A stretch of 64,000 nt of DNA. Source: Avena insularis (lineage: Eukaryota; Streptophyta; Magnoliopsida; Poales; Poaceae). Under the pieces are notes generated by a model. It had not been told where the DNA came from. It ran no database searches and saw only the letters and a list, made by a program, of their open reading frames with translations. Position numbers and translations under genes: made by a program. The stretch spans positions 128,841,711 through 128,905,710 of the forward strand of contig CM042694.1 in the NCBI GenBank assembly GCA_023614405.1, given 5' to 3'. This document shows positions 1-12,659 of this stretch, piece by piece (positions within the stretch are counted from its first letter, which is position 1; every line of letters begins with the position of its first letter).

Positions 1-3000
1 ATGCAATGACTCTAGTTGTTGTTAGTAAATAGTGGATCCATGTGTGGTCTCTGAAGAGAACACACATGCAATGACACTAGCTGTGGTTACTAACGAGAAC
101 ACACATTTCAATGACACTAGTGGATCCATATGTGGTATGTGAAAAGAACACACATGAAATGACTCCAGTTGTTGTTACTAAAAAGATCACACATGCAATG
201 ACACTGGTGGATCCATGTGTGGTCTCTGAAGAGAACACACATTTCTATGACACTGGTGGATCCATATGTGGTATGTGAAAACAACACGCATTGAATGACT
301 CCAGTTGTTGTTAGTAAAAAGAACACACATGCAATGACACTGGTGGATCCACATGTGGTCTTTGAAGAGAACACACATGCAAAGACTCTAGCTATGGTTA
401 ATGAGAAGAACACGCATTTCAATGACACTAGTGGATCCATATGTAGTATGTGAAGAGAACACACATGCAATGACTCTAGCTGTTGTTAGTAAAAAGAACA
501 CACATGCAATGACACTGGTGGATCCATGTGTGATCTCTAAAGAGAACACACATTTCAATGACACTGGTGGATCCATATGTGGTATGTGAAAAGAATAGTC
601 ATGAAATGACTCTAGTTGTTGTTATTAAAAAGAACACACATGCAATGACACTGGTGAATCCATGTGTGGACTCTAAAGAGAACACACATGCAATGAATCT
701 AGCTATGGTTAATGAGAAGAACACACATGCAATGACACTAGTTGTTGTTAGTAAAAAGAGCACACATGAAATGACACTGGTAGATCCATTTGTGGTCTCT
801 AAAGAGAACACACATTTCAATGACACTAGTGGATCCATATGTGGTGTGTGAAAAGAACACACATGCAATGACTCCCGTCCTTGTTAGTAAAAAGAACACA
901 CATGCAATGACACTGGTGGATCCATGTGTGGTCTCTGAAGAGAACACACATGCAATGACTCTAGCTGTGGTTACTAAAGAGAACACACATTTCAATGACA
1001 CCGGTGGATCCATATGTGGTATGTGAAAAGAACACACATGAAATGACTCAAGTTGTTGTTAGTAAAAAGTACACACATGCAATGACACTAGTGGATCCAT
1101 GTGTGGTCTCTGGAGAGAACACACAGATGCAATGACACTAGTGGATCCATATGTGGTATGTGAAAAGAACACGCACGCAATGACTCCAGTTGTTGTTAGT
1201 AAAAAGAACACACATGCAATGACACTGGTGGATCCATGTGTGGTCTCTGAAGATAACACACATGCAATGAATCTAGATGTGGTTAATGAGAAGAACACAC
1301 ATTTCAATGACACATGTGGATCCATATGTTGTATGTGAAAAGAACACACATGCAATGACTCTAGTTGTTGTTAGTAGAAAGAACACACATGCAATGACAC
1401 TGGTGGATCCATGTGTGGTCTTTGAAGAGAACACACATTTCAATGACACTGGTAGATCCATATGTGGTATGTGAAAAGAATAGTCATGAAATGACTCCAG
1501 TTGTTGTTATTAAAAAGAACACACATGCAATGACACTGGTAAATCCATGTGTGGTCTGTAAAGAGAACACACATGCAATGAATCTAGCTGTGGTTAATGA
1601 GAAGAACACACATGCAATGACACTGGTTGTTGTTAGTAAAAAGAGCACACATGAAATGACACTGGTAGTTCCATGTGTGGTCTCTAAAGAGAACACACAT
1701 TTCAATGACACTGGTGGATCCATATGTGGTGTGTGAAAATAAACACATGCAATGACTCTAGTTATTGTTAGTAAAAAGAACACACATGCAATGACACTGG
1801 TGGATCCATATGTGGTATGTGAAAAGAATAGTCATGAAATGACTCCAGTTGTTGGTAGTAAAAAGATCACACATGCAATTACACTGGTGGATCCATGTGT
1901 GGTCTCTAAAGAGAACATACATGCAATGACTCTAGCTGTGGTTAATGAGAAGAACACACATGCAATGACACTGGTGGATCCATAGGTGGATTGTGAAAAT
2001 AACACACATGCAATGACACTGGTTGTTGTTAGTAAAAAGAGCACACATGCAATGACACTGGTGGATCCATGTGTGCTCTCTGAAGAGAACACACATTTCA
2101 ATGATACTGCTAGATACATATGTGGTGTGTGAAAAGAACACACATGCAATGACTCCAGTTGTTGTTAGTAAATAGAACACACATGCAATGACACTGGTGG
2201 ATCCATGTGTGGTCTCTGAAGAGAACACACATGCAATGACTCTAGGTGTGGTTACTAAAGAGAACACACATTTCAATGACACTGGTGGATCCATATGTGG
2301 TATGTGAAAATAACACACATGAAATGACTCCAGTTGTTGTTACTAAAAAGATCACACATGCAATGACACTGGTGGATCCATGTGTGGTCTCTGAAGAGAA
2401 CACACATTTCTATGACACTGGTGGAGCCATATGTGGTATGTGAAAACAACACGCATTGAATGACTCCAGTTGTTGTTAGTAAAAAGAACACACATGCAAT
2501 GACACTGGTGGATCCACGTGTGGTCTTTGAAGAGAACACACATGCAAAGACTCTAGCTATGGTTAATGAGAAGAACACGCATTTCAATGACACTAGTGGA
2601 TCCATATGTAGTATGTGAAGAGAACACACATGCAATGACTCTAGCTGTTGTTAGTAAAAAGAACACACATGCAATGACACTGGTGGATCCATGTGTGATC
2701 TCTAAAGAGAACACACATTTCAATGACACTGGTGGATCCATATGTGGTATGTGAAAAGAATAGTCATGAAATGACTCTAGTTGTTGTTATTAAAAAGAAC
2801 ACACATGCAATGACACTGGTGGATCCATGTGTGGTCTCTGAAGAGAACACACATGCAATGACTCTGGTTGTTAGTAAAAAGAGGACACATGCAATGACAC
2901 CAATTGTTGTTAGTAAAAAGAGCACACATGCAATGACACTGGTCGATCCATGTGTGGTCCTTGAAGAGAACACACATTTCAATGACACTGGTGGATCCAT

Positions 3001-4049
3001 ATGTGATATGTGAAAAGAACACACATGCAATGACTCCAGTTGTTATTAGTAAAAAGAACACACAAGCAATGACACTGGTGGATCCATGTGTGGTCTCTGA
3101 AGAGAACACACATGCAATGACTCTAGGTGTGGTTAATGAGCAGAACACACATTTCAATGACACTAGTGGATCCATATGTGGTATATGAAAAGAATAGTCA
3201 TGAAATGACTCCAGTTGTTGTTAGTAAAAAGAACACACATGCAATGACACTGGTTGATCCATGTGTGGTCTCTGAAGAGAACACACATGCAATGACACTG
3301 GTGGATTCATATGTGGTATGTGAAAAGAACACACATGCAATGACTTCAGGTGTTGTTAGTAAAAAGAACACACATGCAATGACACCGGTGGATCCATGTG
3401 TGGTCTCTAAAGAGAACACGCATTTAAATGACACTTGTGGATCCATATGTGGTATGTGAAAAGAACACACATGCAATGACTTCAGTTGTTGTTAGTAAAA
3501 AGAACACACATGCAATAAAACTGGTGGATCCATGTGTGGTCTCTGAAGAGAACACACATGCAATGACTCTAGCTGTGGTTAATGAGAAGAACACACATTT
3601 CAATGACACAGTTTGATCCATATGTGGTATGTGAAAAGAACACACATGCAATTACTCTAGTTGTTGTTAGTAAAAAGAACACACATGCAATGACACTGGT
3701 GGATCCATGTGTGGTCTCTGAAGAGAACACACATGCAATGACTCTGGTGGATCCATATGTGGTATGTGAAAAGAATAGTCATGAAATGACTCTAGTTGTT
3801 GTTAGTAAAAAGAGCACACATGCAATTACGCGGGTGGATCCATGTGTGGTCTCTGAAGAGAACATACATGCAATGACTCTAGCTGTGGTTAATGAGAAGA
3901 ACACACATGCAATAACACTGGTGGATCCATAAGTGGATTGTGAAAAGAACACACATGTAATGACTCTGGTTGTTGTTAGTAAAAATAACACACATGCAAT
4001 GACACTGGTGGATCCATGTGTGGTCTCTAAAGAGAACAGACATTTCAAT

Positions 4050-5325
4050 GACACTGGTGGATCCATATGTGGTATGTGAAAAGAATAGTCATGAAATGAC
4101 TCCGGTTGTTGTTATTAAAAAGAACACTCATGCAATGACACTGGTGAATCCATGTGTGGTCTCTAAAGAGAACACACATGCAATGAATCTAGCTATGGTT
4201 AATGAGAAGAACACACATGCAATGACACTGGTTGTTGTTAGTAAAAAGAGCACACATGAAATGACACTGGTAGATCCATTTGTGGTCTCTAAAGAGAACA
4301 CACATTTCAATGACACTGGTGGATCCATATGTGGTGTGTGAAAAGAACACACATGCAATGACTCCCGTCATTGTTAGTAAAAAGAACACACATGCAATGA
4401 CACTGGTGGATCCATGTGTGGTCTCTGAAGAGAACACACATGCAATGACTCTAGCTGTGGTTACTAAAGAGAACACACATTTCAATGACACCGGTGGATC
4501 CATATGTGGTATGTGAAAAGAACACACATGAAATGACTCAAGTTGTTGTTAGTAAAAAGTACACACATGCAATGACATTAGTGGATCCATGTGTGGTCTC
4601 TGAAGAGAACACACAGATGCAATGACACTGTTGGATCCATATGTGGTATGTGAAAAGAACACGCACGCAATGACTCCAGTTGTTGTTAGTAAAAAGAACA
4701 CACATGCAATGACACTGGTGGATCCATGTGTGGTCTCTGAAGATAACACACATGAAATGAATCTAGATGTGGTTAATGAGAAGAACACACATTTCAATGA
4801 CACATGTGGATCCATATGTGGTATGTGAAAAGAACACAGATGCAATGACTCTAGTTGTTGTTAGTAGAAAGAACACACATGCAATGACACTGGTGGATCC
4901 ATGTGTGGTCTTTGAAGAGAACACACATTTCAATGACACTGGTAGATCCATATGTGGTATGTGAAAAGAATAGTCATGAAATGACTCCACTTGTTGTTAT
5001 TAAGAAGAACACACATGCAATGACACTGGTGAATCCATGTGTGGTCTGTAAAGAGAACACACATGCAATGAATCTAGCTGTGGTTAATGAGAAGAACACA
5101 CATGCAATGCCACTGGTTGTTGTTAGTAAAAAGAGCACACATGAAATGACACTGGTAGTTCCATGTGTGGTCTCTAAAGAGAACACACATTTCAATGACA
5201 CTGGTGGATCCATATGTGGTGTGTGAAAATAAACACATGCAATGACTCTAGTTGTTGTTAGTAAAAAGAACACACATGCAATGACACTGGTGGATCCATA
5301 TGTGGTATGTGAAAATAATAGTCAT
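4050..5325 (+). repeat. Higher-order repeat copy (matches about 560-1835)
   Basis: The monomer order and private variants of about 560-1835 recur here at a constant offset of 3490 bp. Examples are the unusual CACGCACGCAATG monomer, the GAACACACAGATGC insertion and the AAATAAACACATGC monomer. The copy is truncated by the LINE insertion at 5325. A second, shorter duplication relates about 1-650 to about 2166-2815 at offset 2165, and both copies share the odd AAAACAACACGCATTG monomer. Boundaries are approximate because every monomer resembles its neighbours. Confidence 0.8.
5312..5325 (+). repeat. LINE target-site duplication, left copy
   Basis: AATAGTCAT at 5317-5325 is repeated at 12651-12659 just after the LINE A-tract. 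Allowing one mismatch (T/G), the match extends leftward to AAAA, giving 14 bp. The sequence belongs to the satellite monomer that reads AGAATAGTCATGAAATGAC elsewhere, so the LINE split one monomer. Confidence 0.85.
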
Positions 5326-5541
5326 CACAGTGGCGAGATGAGCAATATATGCCTGAAAGAACCGGTGTGGGACGCACGATTTCCGAGGCATGCCTCTCTG
5401 AGCCCATCCCACCGGCACTCGCCGGCGCCACTCCGGCACCGTCGCACACATATCCATGGGCTCTCATTCATTGGATTCATCTGGTGGTGGCTAGAAAATC
5501 ACCTATTCTGGATGCTCCACCGATGGTAAGTTCCTTGTTGG
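5326..5541 (+). other. LINE 5' leader
   Basis: This GC-richer segment follows the satellite junction directly, consistent with a full-length or nearly full-length 5' end. An open frame from 5349 to 5561 may be the start of ORF1, because its reading (ending VSSLLVTYSLG) could lead by a one-base shift near 5550 into the ORF1 frame (DNRWLVILNANG). Whether that stretch is coding or UTR cannot be settled from one copy. Confidence 0.5.
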
Positions 5542-8500
5542 TCACTTATTCTCTCGGATAATCGCTGGCTAGTCATTCTCAATGCCAACGGTTCACCACT
5601 GGAAGGAAGAAGTTTGGAAAATGGGGAGGTTCTCATGATTGGTTCTGTGGTGAGGTTCCCCTCTCATCTTGCTAGGATCAATGATATTTTGCCACCATCC
5701 TCTGATTTTCTTGGGACTTCTCATGTTCATGCGTGCAAGGGTTATGATTTGAAACTTATGTGGCACGTTACTAGCTCTACCTTGTCTTCTGATGTTTTGG
5801 ACAATGCTCCTGGATTTCTGGTCCTGTATACTATCGCTAAGCGGATTGTGTTACTAAATTGTGACAAGGTGGTTACTGATGCTAGATTCCTTCTTCAAGA
5901 TGAGAAAGTTTCATCTGGTGTTATCTTGGATCTTGTTGTCAAAAGGGTGATGGTGGGTGAACAAATATTTGATGGGCCCAATTCATCAACCAAACACAAA
6001 TACATTTCTGTGGATTTTTCTAAAGGGAGGAAGTTTGAGGATAATATGTTCAACAAATTTGGTCACCACATAAATTTCTCAGGAGGATTTCGCAGAAGAC
6101 CATTCTTCCTTGTTGGTTCATTTGGCCGTGCAAATTTTAAGATTGATATTCATACAATTGGCATTGTTCTTCAAAGTTGTTTTGGGGGTCATGCATCAAA
6201 ATATCAAGTCAAAATCCTCCAGGACAGTACCTTTAGATTCTCGGTGGCATCAAGAGCTGTGGGTTTTGAAATATATAATTCTGGTTCTTTCACTGATGTT
6301 TCATTCATACTGAAGATAAAACTTTGGGGCGATGGAGGCCTAAATTGGAAATTCGAAGAGAAGGAATATTACAAAGAATTGGACAAGGATTGGACAACTG
6401 TTTCATACAAAAAGAAAAAAAATCCTCTGTTTTTGATCGTATTGGTTCTTCGACGTCACAGGTACCATGCAATAACGGTCAAAATAATGATGACATTACT
6501 CATGTCGTAACGGGTGCATCATTTGCAGATATTGTGATTAATGGCAAAGGTATTATAGCGGAGAAAACTGCAGTCAACAAATCTCCTACAATTAATTTGC
6601 CTGGTCTTTTACCATTTTTGAAATTTCCCACTTTCCCTTCTTGTCCCTGGCCCGACAAATCTTACCTGAATTGGTTCAAGTCCATGTATTCGCAAATTTC
6701 GCGCCTGTGGTGTATTTGTCTTAAGGATTTTATTCTTGCCCAAAAAATTAATTCGGCTGAAACCCCTGTCTCCTCAACTCCCTCGCCTAGAGAAACCCCA
6801 ACTGCCTTGCTCCGCTCGTCGCCGGTGACAACCACCGAGGCAACAGCCAATATTCCACTTGACCCTCAGCCATTTCTTCCCCATGGTTTCGAGATTATGC
6901 AGGTGGCTGGCAGGAATCAAGTCAAAAGGGTGGTGGTTCCTCGCCGACCAAGAACTCATGAACAGTATGCCATTGCGCACATCCATCCCCTTCCCCCTGG
7001 TCCTGTCCCTTTTGGTAATATCAGGGATGTGTTGCAAGATTTCTTTATCAATGATGCACATGTCGAATTTCGTGATATTCAAGATTGCCCATTTGGTTCT
7101 GCATATGTTCAATTTGCAAATGTCAGTGACGGTTAATTGCTGCGGGTCATATTCCCTTCCAAGATGTTGCTATTTCTTTTGATAGGCATAATGAAGGAAT
7201 TAACTGGCGTAGGACTCAGTTTAACAATGAATGTTGGGTTATGCTCCTGGGTCCTCCACTTGATCACTAGAACCATGATGACCTGAATGTTGTATTCTCT
7301 GACATTGGTAAAGTTCTGCTCTAGGAGAGGGACCCTGAGCACAAGGGCAGGATCATTGCAAAGCTCAGAGTCACTGATCTCCTAGATGTTCCTAAAAGTG
7401 TTAGATTCACCATTGGAGACCTGGTGGAAACTGAATCATGGACCTTTTCTGTGGAAATATTGAACAGCAATCTCCTAGGGGGGGCCCACCTGATGAGGAC
7501 CCACTACCTGATGATGGTGCTGACCCACACCCTCTACCTGTGGTGGGACCCATATTTGGGCCCCCTTCTCCACCTCCTCCACCACAACCTGAAGGGGACA
7601 TTGGTGGATGGGCCCAATGGATTGACCACCTCGAATAATAACGCTGGGCAACTGGAATGTTGTCCAAGGACCTGTATTTCTGAAGGTGTTGACATGCCCA
7701 TTGACAACCAGGATTTGCCACCTCGGAGGTGGCGGTCTTATTCTGGATCTATACCTGGTATAAATGTTTCATCTGACAGTGACAAGGCATCTGTCCATGG
7801 TGCAGAGGATAATGAGGTGGAGCAAAATATTGCTGATGCAGATCAGGAGATGGGCATGGGAGAAGGACTACTTAACATTCTGCAGAATTACCAAGATGAG
7901 GAGGAGGACACCAACCATGCTGATGAGGATAACATGCAAGATGACTGGATGATGGAGGAAAATAATCTCCTCTCTCCAAATGAGGCACACCTCCAAGTTG
8001 GAATGGCCATTATTCCCTTTGTCAACTCATCTGAGATACTCTCTGCTAGGAATTCTTTCTCAAAGCAAGGTCTGGAGCTATGGGACAGATTCTTTGCTCC
8101 ACACATGAACCCATCACCTGACAAAGGCAAACTGCATTGTGACATTCCTGTAAGTTGGTTTAATTTTATCACTCTAATGCTCATCACACCTGAGAAATTA
8201 AGTTGGATTAGACATTTTCTCACATCACCCCTATGGGAGATAATTAAAGAGCCAATTATTGAAGAATCTACTTTCACCTTCATTATACCTGATGTATGTG
8301 TTGGACAGATTCCACCCCATTGCCTGAATGATTCCCCATCAAACATGATGGTACCAAATGCTCCTACTAAGAGGAGGAGGGGCAAAGAACCACTGGTGGA
8401 ATCTGAGGTGAGAAGGAGCCCTAGAATTGTGGAACTTAATGGGGGTTATAAAAGCCATTTAAATTGCACTGATCATAATTGCCTCTCTTGCAATGCTGCT

Positions 8501-8737
8501 CCACCCTGTCTCAGTAATAAGGTTGTTAAGAATCTTGCTGAATCATTTTGCAAGGTTAAAGAGGGGGAACTGGAGAAAATATTGCTGAAGAAGGGCAGGA
8601 TCAATGATTTGATCATCAAGCCATTAGCAAAGACTGGACCTAAGAAGAATGGTCCTGAACCATACCTTTCAAACAAGAAGAAGGGAGGTGCTGCTGAATC
8701 TTGTGGACAACAGTCTAAGAAGAAAGCTCCTAAATAA
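5542..8737 (+). pseudogene. LINE ORF1 (nucleic-acid-binding protein), broken
   Basis: The frame is open upstream of the first in-frame ATG at 5635, so the true start is uncertain. The first segment runs to about 6415 and includes the motifs DNRWLVILNANG, YDLKLMWHVT and WKFEEKEYYKELDKDWTTVS. An A8 tract at 6414-6421 shifts the frame, and reading continues (SSVFDRIGSS) to 7136. Near 7134 the frame shifts again to VAISFDRHNEGINWRRTQFN, which holds TAG stops at 7268-7270 and 7322-7324, both plausible former TGG codons. It then runs open to 8737. The part around 7240-7420 resembles the RRM-like fold of plant LINE ORF1 proteins. The C-terminal part has an acidic stretch, a basic KRRRGK motif, RRSPRI and a Cys cluster spaced C-x4-C-x2-C-x5-C. 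Family knowledge suggests an RNA chaperone in the LINE particle; this copy is inactive. Confidence 0.8.
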
Positions 8738-8936
8738 TGTGGTTAATGTTTACAAAAACCTTGCCTTTTGTGATTGGACCAATTACCTTTCATATCTGTT
8801 ATGAGTTGTTGCAGACCTATTTGATGTTGGACATGTTTATGAATTCAGTAACCTATGATATGTCCAGTCTTATTTGTGTGACTACAAAATTTGAGTCACC
8901 CCATGGATCACCCAATTGGTTTATAAATGAGTAACA
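8738..8936 (+). other. Spacer between LINE ORF1 and ORF2
   Basis: About 200 bp separate the ORF1 stop (8735-8737) from the likely ORF2 start ATG at 8937. An open frame covers most of it, but I see no recognisable protein motif. It may carry signals for ORF2 translation, which cannot be shown here. Confidence 0.5.
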
Positions 8937-9610
8937 ATGAAACTGGAAGATTACGAATGGAACCTCAGGGAATTAACTCTGAGAAATATTGGTTTGCACT
9001 TAAAAGAAAGATCATGGAATCTGAATGTGACATTTTCTGTCTTCAAGAAACCAAGAGAGAAAACTTTGATATTAATTATTTAAAAAAATTCTGTCCAAAT
9101 AAGTTTGATTTGATTTCTTACCATCAATTGGTGCTTATCGAGGAATTATTACCATCTGGAATACTTTATTCAATGGTACCAGGGCTTTCCAAAATGATTT
9201 CTCAACCACATTACCTTCACCTCTCAATTATCAAATGATACGGACTCTCACTAATATCTATGGTCCTTGTCAAAATGATAGAAAGATGGATTTCTTAGAC
9301 TGGTTTTCAAACATCACTATGCACGATAGTATGGATTGGCTAGTGTTAGGAGATTTTAACCTTATCGTAAGTCTCCGATAGAAATAAAAGTGGGGAGATA
9401 TTAATGAAACTATGCTCTTCAATGATGCTATCTGCACTGGGCCTTATTGAGTTGCCACTAAAGGGTAGAAAATTCACCGAGTAACATGCGAAGATCCTCT
9501 CGAAAGATCGGACTGGTTTTTTACATCTAGTTCTTGGACAACCAAGTTCCCACACACTATGGTTACCCCACTATCCAAACCTACTTCTGATCATCTCCCT
9601 TGTGTCATAT
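8937..9610 (+). other. ORF2 endonuclease domain (APE-like), disrupted
   Basis: The region shows the exonuclease-endonuclease-phosphatase signatures of L1 elements. The LQETKRE box holds the metal-binding Glu, NIYGPC marks the central strand, GDFN at 9349-9360 holds catalytic Asp and Asn, and SDH at 9586-9594 holds the catalytic Asp-His pair. The motifs lie in different frames: the GDFN frame follows a shift after about 9120, and a TAG lies just downstream near 9380. All catalytic boxes are recognisable, so decay is mainly by small indels. Confidence 0.82.
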
Positions 9611-10229
9611 CCATTGGAACTAACATCCCCAAGGCTCAAATCTTTAGATTTGAAAACTACTGGCTTCATCATTCTGATTTTAAGATGATTGTACAAAATG
9701 CATGGAATACTCCCTGTGAATTATCGTGACATGGCAAAAAGAATTTGTGCCAAATTAAAAATGTGAGGAGAGGTATCAAGATTTGGGCAAAAGTTACCTT
9801 GCTTAAAGGATCAAATTGCTAAGGTGAATGACACAATTGATCTCTGGACCTACTTGAAGAATCTAGAACATTAACCATCAATGAGTGGCACCTCAGAGAT
9901 ATCCTGAAGTCCCATATTATCTCTCTTCTTCAGAACCAAAACACCTATTGGAAACAAAGAGGGAAAATCAAATGGGTAAAACTTGGAGATGAAAATACTA
10001 GGTTTTTCCATTCCAAAGCTACCATCAGTTATAGACATAACTATATATCAATGATCAAGAATGAATCTGGACAGGAATTTACAAATCACTATGACAAGGC
10101 TGATATCTTATGGAATGACTTCAGGGCAAGAATGGGCACATCAGTCAAAACTGAGATGCACTATAATCTTGCAGACTTCTATGTAGATGGAATGACTGAT
10201 GAGATGAAGGATTCACTTGAAAAACCTTT

Positions 10230-11420
10230 CCTTGACAAGGAAATTGAGGAGGTTATCACTGAACTACCAAATGACAAGTCACCTGGACCTGATGGATTTA
10301 ATAATGAATTTATCAAAAGTTGCTGGTCTATCATTGGATATGATATCAAATTACTGATTCATGATTTCTTCAATGAGAAAGTGTCCCTTGAAAGCATTAA
10401 CTCTTCTTACATTACACTCATACCCAAAGTCACTTGCCCATTTACATCAATGATTTCGCACCAATCTCTCTATTGAACTGTATATTCAAAATTATTACCA
10501 AACTTCTTGCAAATAGACTGCAATCTATCATTCTGAAATTGGTACATAAAAACCAATATGGTTTTCTCAACAACAGATCTATTCAAGATTGCATTGGTTG
10601 GGCATTTGAATACTTATTCCAATGTCACAAGTCAAAGGAGGAAATTTTAATTCTCAAACTTGATTTTGAGAAGGCATTTGATACAGTTGATCACTCTGCC
10701 ATCATTAATATCCTTAAAGCTAGAGGATTTGGGAGAAAATGGATTAGGTGGATTGAAATGATCTTTGAATCTGGAACTTCTGAAATTCTTCTCAATGGTG
10801 TACCTGGTAAAAAGTTCTACTGCAGAAGAGGTGTTAGACAAGGAGACCCACTTTCACCATTACTATTTGTCCTTACTGCTGACCTCCTACAAGCTGTTCT
10901 AAACAAGGCCATGCATAGAAATCTTCTAACTCCACCTATTGTGGGACCACCCAACAGTGACTTCCCAGTTATTCAATATGCTGATGACACTTTGGTGATT
11001 CTTAAAGCTGATGCATCTCAATTATTATGCTTGAAAGCACTGCTTCAAACATTTGCTGTTTCCACTGGTCTCAAGGTCAATTACCTAAAATCTAGCATGA
11101 TGCCAATAAACATTTGTAATGATAGACTTATGCATTTTGCTATGACAATCAACTGCCAAACTGGATGCCTCCCTTTTACCTACCTTGGGCTTCCATTAAG
11201 CATTACAAAGCCATCTATGGAACATTTTCTTCCCATTGTTCAGAGAGTGGAAAGAAGATTATGTGGAATTGCTGACTTCTTGAATTATGGAGGCAAATCA
11301 ATCGTCAAATCTGTTCTCTCCTCACTTCCTCTATTTTATATGAGCTGTTTGGAGGTACCAATAGCCATCAAGGATCAAATTATTAAATATATGAGATATT
11401 GTCTATGGAGAAAGAAGACT
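10230..11420 (+). other. ORF2 reverse transcriptase domain
   Basis: The palm and fingers motifs are well preserved. SPGPDGFNNEF lies near 10278, [21 protein letters not shown] follows the frameshift near 10437, LDFEKAFD is at about 10659-10682, [14 protein letters not shown] is near 10828, and the catalytic YADD box is at 10977-10988. TYLGLPL near 11180 is the usual downstream motif. The only clear lesion is a one-base shift near 10437. Confidence 0.92.
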
Positions 11421-12029
11421 GATGATGTACAAGCAAAAGGACAAGCTCTTGTCTCATGGGACAAAATCTGTCGTCCTAAAAACCAAGGGGGTTTAGGGGT
11501 ACTGAACCTACAGATTCAAAATAATGCCCTCCTACTGAAAAATTTGGACAAATTCTACAACCACCAAGACATACCTTGGGTTCATCTCATATGGGAGACT
11601 TATTACAAAAATGGAAAGTTACCTGGAAGAAGCATGGAGGGATCTTTCTGGTGGAAGTCACATATCAAATTAATTGATAACTATAAAGGCATGGCCAAAT
11701 GCAATCTGAATTCAGGCAAATCTGCTTACTTCTGGACTGACCTTTGGCAAGAGGAGTGCTTGATGAATAAATTCCCTCACCTTATGTCCTATGCTAAGTC
11801 TACAATCATCAATGTTCATGATTTCCTTCATGCTGAATTCCTTGAAGATAACTTCCACCTACCTCTCTCTCATCAGGCTTTCTCTGAGTTTTTAGTCCTA
11901 GAAGAAAAATGCCAGGAATTCAGACACGACACTCAGGACACCCATGATAATTGGAACTATATATGGGGAACAGATAAGTTTGAAGTTAAAAAGGCATACT
12001 CAGCCATGATTGGACACTCACCATCACCA

Positions 12030-12240
12030 CCACACTTTTCCTGGGTTTGGGCAACCTCCTGTCAAAATAAACACAAGTTCTTTTTCTGGCTTTTGTTACT
12101 AGACAGATTGAATACAAGAAACCTACTGATGAGAAAGAATTTCAACCTTCCTGATTACAATTGTGTTACATCAAACTGCATCACAGAAGAATCAGCAAAT
12201 TATCTTTTCTGGGATTGTCCATTTGCAAAAAAATGTTGGG
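12030..12240 (+). other. ORF2 C-terminal zf-RVT-like region
   Basis: The reading [36 protein letters not shown] and [17 protein letters not shown] matches the Cys/His-containing zf-RVT domain that follows the RT in plant LINEs. The spaced Cys residues and the W-x-H/W pattern are visible. Its role is presumed to be nucleic-acid binding. Confidence 0.78.
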
Positions 12241-12522
12241 ACCATATTTCCGTAAAGCAGAATCGCAAATCTAACAGGATTAGAAGCTATTTCAAACATC
12301 AAAGAAAAGTTACATCTACCATTTGCAATGGAAATCATTATCATGACATCCTGGGGTATCTGGATTTGCAGAAATGAGAAGATTTTTAATGACAAAAGAC
12401 CCACTTCTGATAGATGGAAAGCAATTTTCTACTAGGAAATGAGATGGATACAATTCAGAATCAAAGGAAAATACAAGGAGAAATTCAAAGCCTGGCTCAG
12501 TCAGCAATTAAATCAGGGATAG

Positions 12523-12649
12523 AATAGATTGTTTCAATTTAGATATAACTGTTTATGATCTACCTTAGATCATTTTCTCATTGTAACATACACATATCTA
12601 ATAAAAAATTGCAGTGGGGATTTTCCCTACTGTTTCACCTCAAAAAAAA
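12523..12649 (+). other. LINE 3' UTR with A-tract
   Basis: This short 3' end holds a polyadenylation-like AATAAAA at 12600-12606, the motif GGGGATTTTCCC at 12617-12628 and the terminal A-tract at 12642-12649. The end is ambiguous by up to 4 bases because the target duplication itself starts with AAAA. Confidence 0.8.
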
Positions 12650-12659
12650 GAATAGTCAT
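12646..12659 (+). repeat. LINE target-site duplication, right copy
   Basis: AAAAGAATAGTCAT matches 5312-5325 with one mismatch. Satellite sequence resumes at once with GAAATGACTC, which restores the monomer interrupted at 5325. Confidence 0.85.

Larger units (their letters stand above)
1..5325. repeat. Satellite array, block A (runs off left edge)
   Basis: This is a tandem array of short monomers sharing the 19-bp core AGAACACACATGCAATGAC. The tails define types. A 39-bp type ends TTGTTGTTAGTAAAA, another 39-bp type ends GCTGTGGTTAATGAGA, a 48-bp type carries GGATCCATGTGTGGTCTCTG, and a 49-bp type has TTTC in the core and GGATCCATATGTGGTATGTG in the tail. Short and long monomers mostly alternate. 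Most long monomers carry GGATCC (a BamHI site). Open frames on both strands arise from monomer lengths divisible by three and are not treated as genes. The block is cut at 5325 by a LINE and resumes at 12651. I do not recognise the family by name. Confidence 0.95.
8937..12522 (+). pseudogene. LINE ORF2 (endonuclease, reverse transcriptase), broken
   Basis: The likely start is ATG 8937, reading MKLEDYEWNLR. A one-base shift near 8967 moves to the frame GINSEKYWFALKRKI. Further shifts or stops fall between 9120 and 10050, near 10437 and near 12320; the last frame ends at TAG 12520-12522. Motifs in order are the endonuclease LQETKRE, NIYGPCQNDRK, LVLGDFNL and SDHLP, then the RT motifs [37 protein letters not shown] and YADD, and a terminal zf-RVT-like region. 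The protein would nick target DNA and copy the LINE RNA into it. The longest intact stretch is 10434-12377 (647 codons), covering most of the RT. With several frameshifts it is not functional. Confidence 0.88.
5326..12649 (+). mobile_element. L1-type non-LTR retrotransposon (plant LINE), degenerate
   Basis: The element is about 7.3 kb and appears near full length. In order it has a GC-rich 5' leader, ORF1, a short spacer, ORF2 with an apurinic-type endonuclease, reverse transcriptase and C-terminal zf-RVT region, a short 3' UTR and an A-tract at 12642-12649. It is flanked by a 9-14 bp target duplication of satellite sequence starting with AAAA, as expected for target-primed reverse transcription at a T-rich nick. 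Both ORFs carry frameshifts and stops, so this copy cannot encode intact proteins. The layout is that of plant L1 elements. I cannot assign a family name. Confidence 0.93.

Noticed and set aside
117..5273. Dozens of 60-130 codon open frames on both strands in block A (and similar ones in blocks B and C) as a gene family
   Set aside because: They are repeats of the same short peptides, overlap on opposite strands, and are ended by TGA wherever a 49-bp monomer changes the frame. No start context, domain or non-repetitive part is present.
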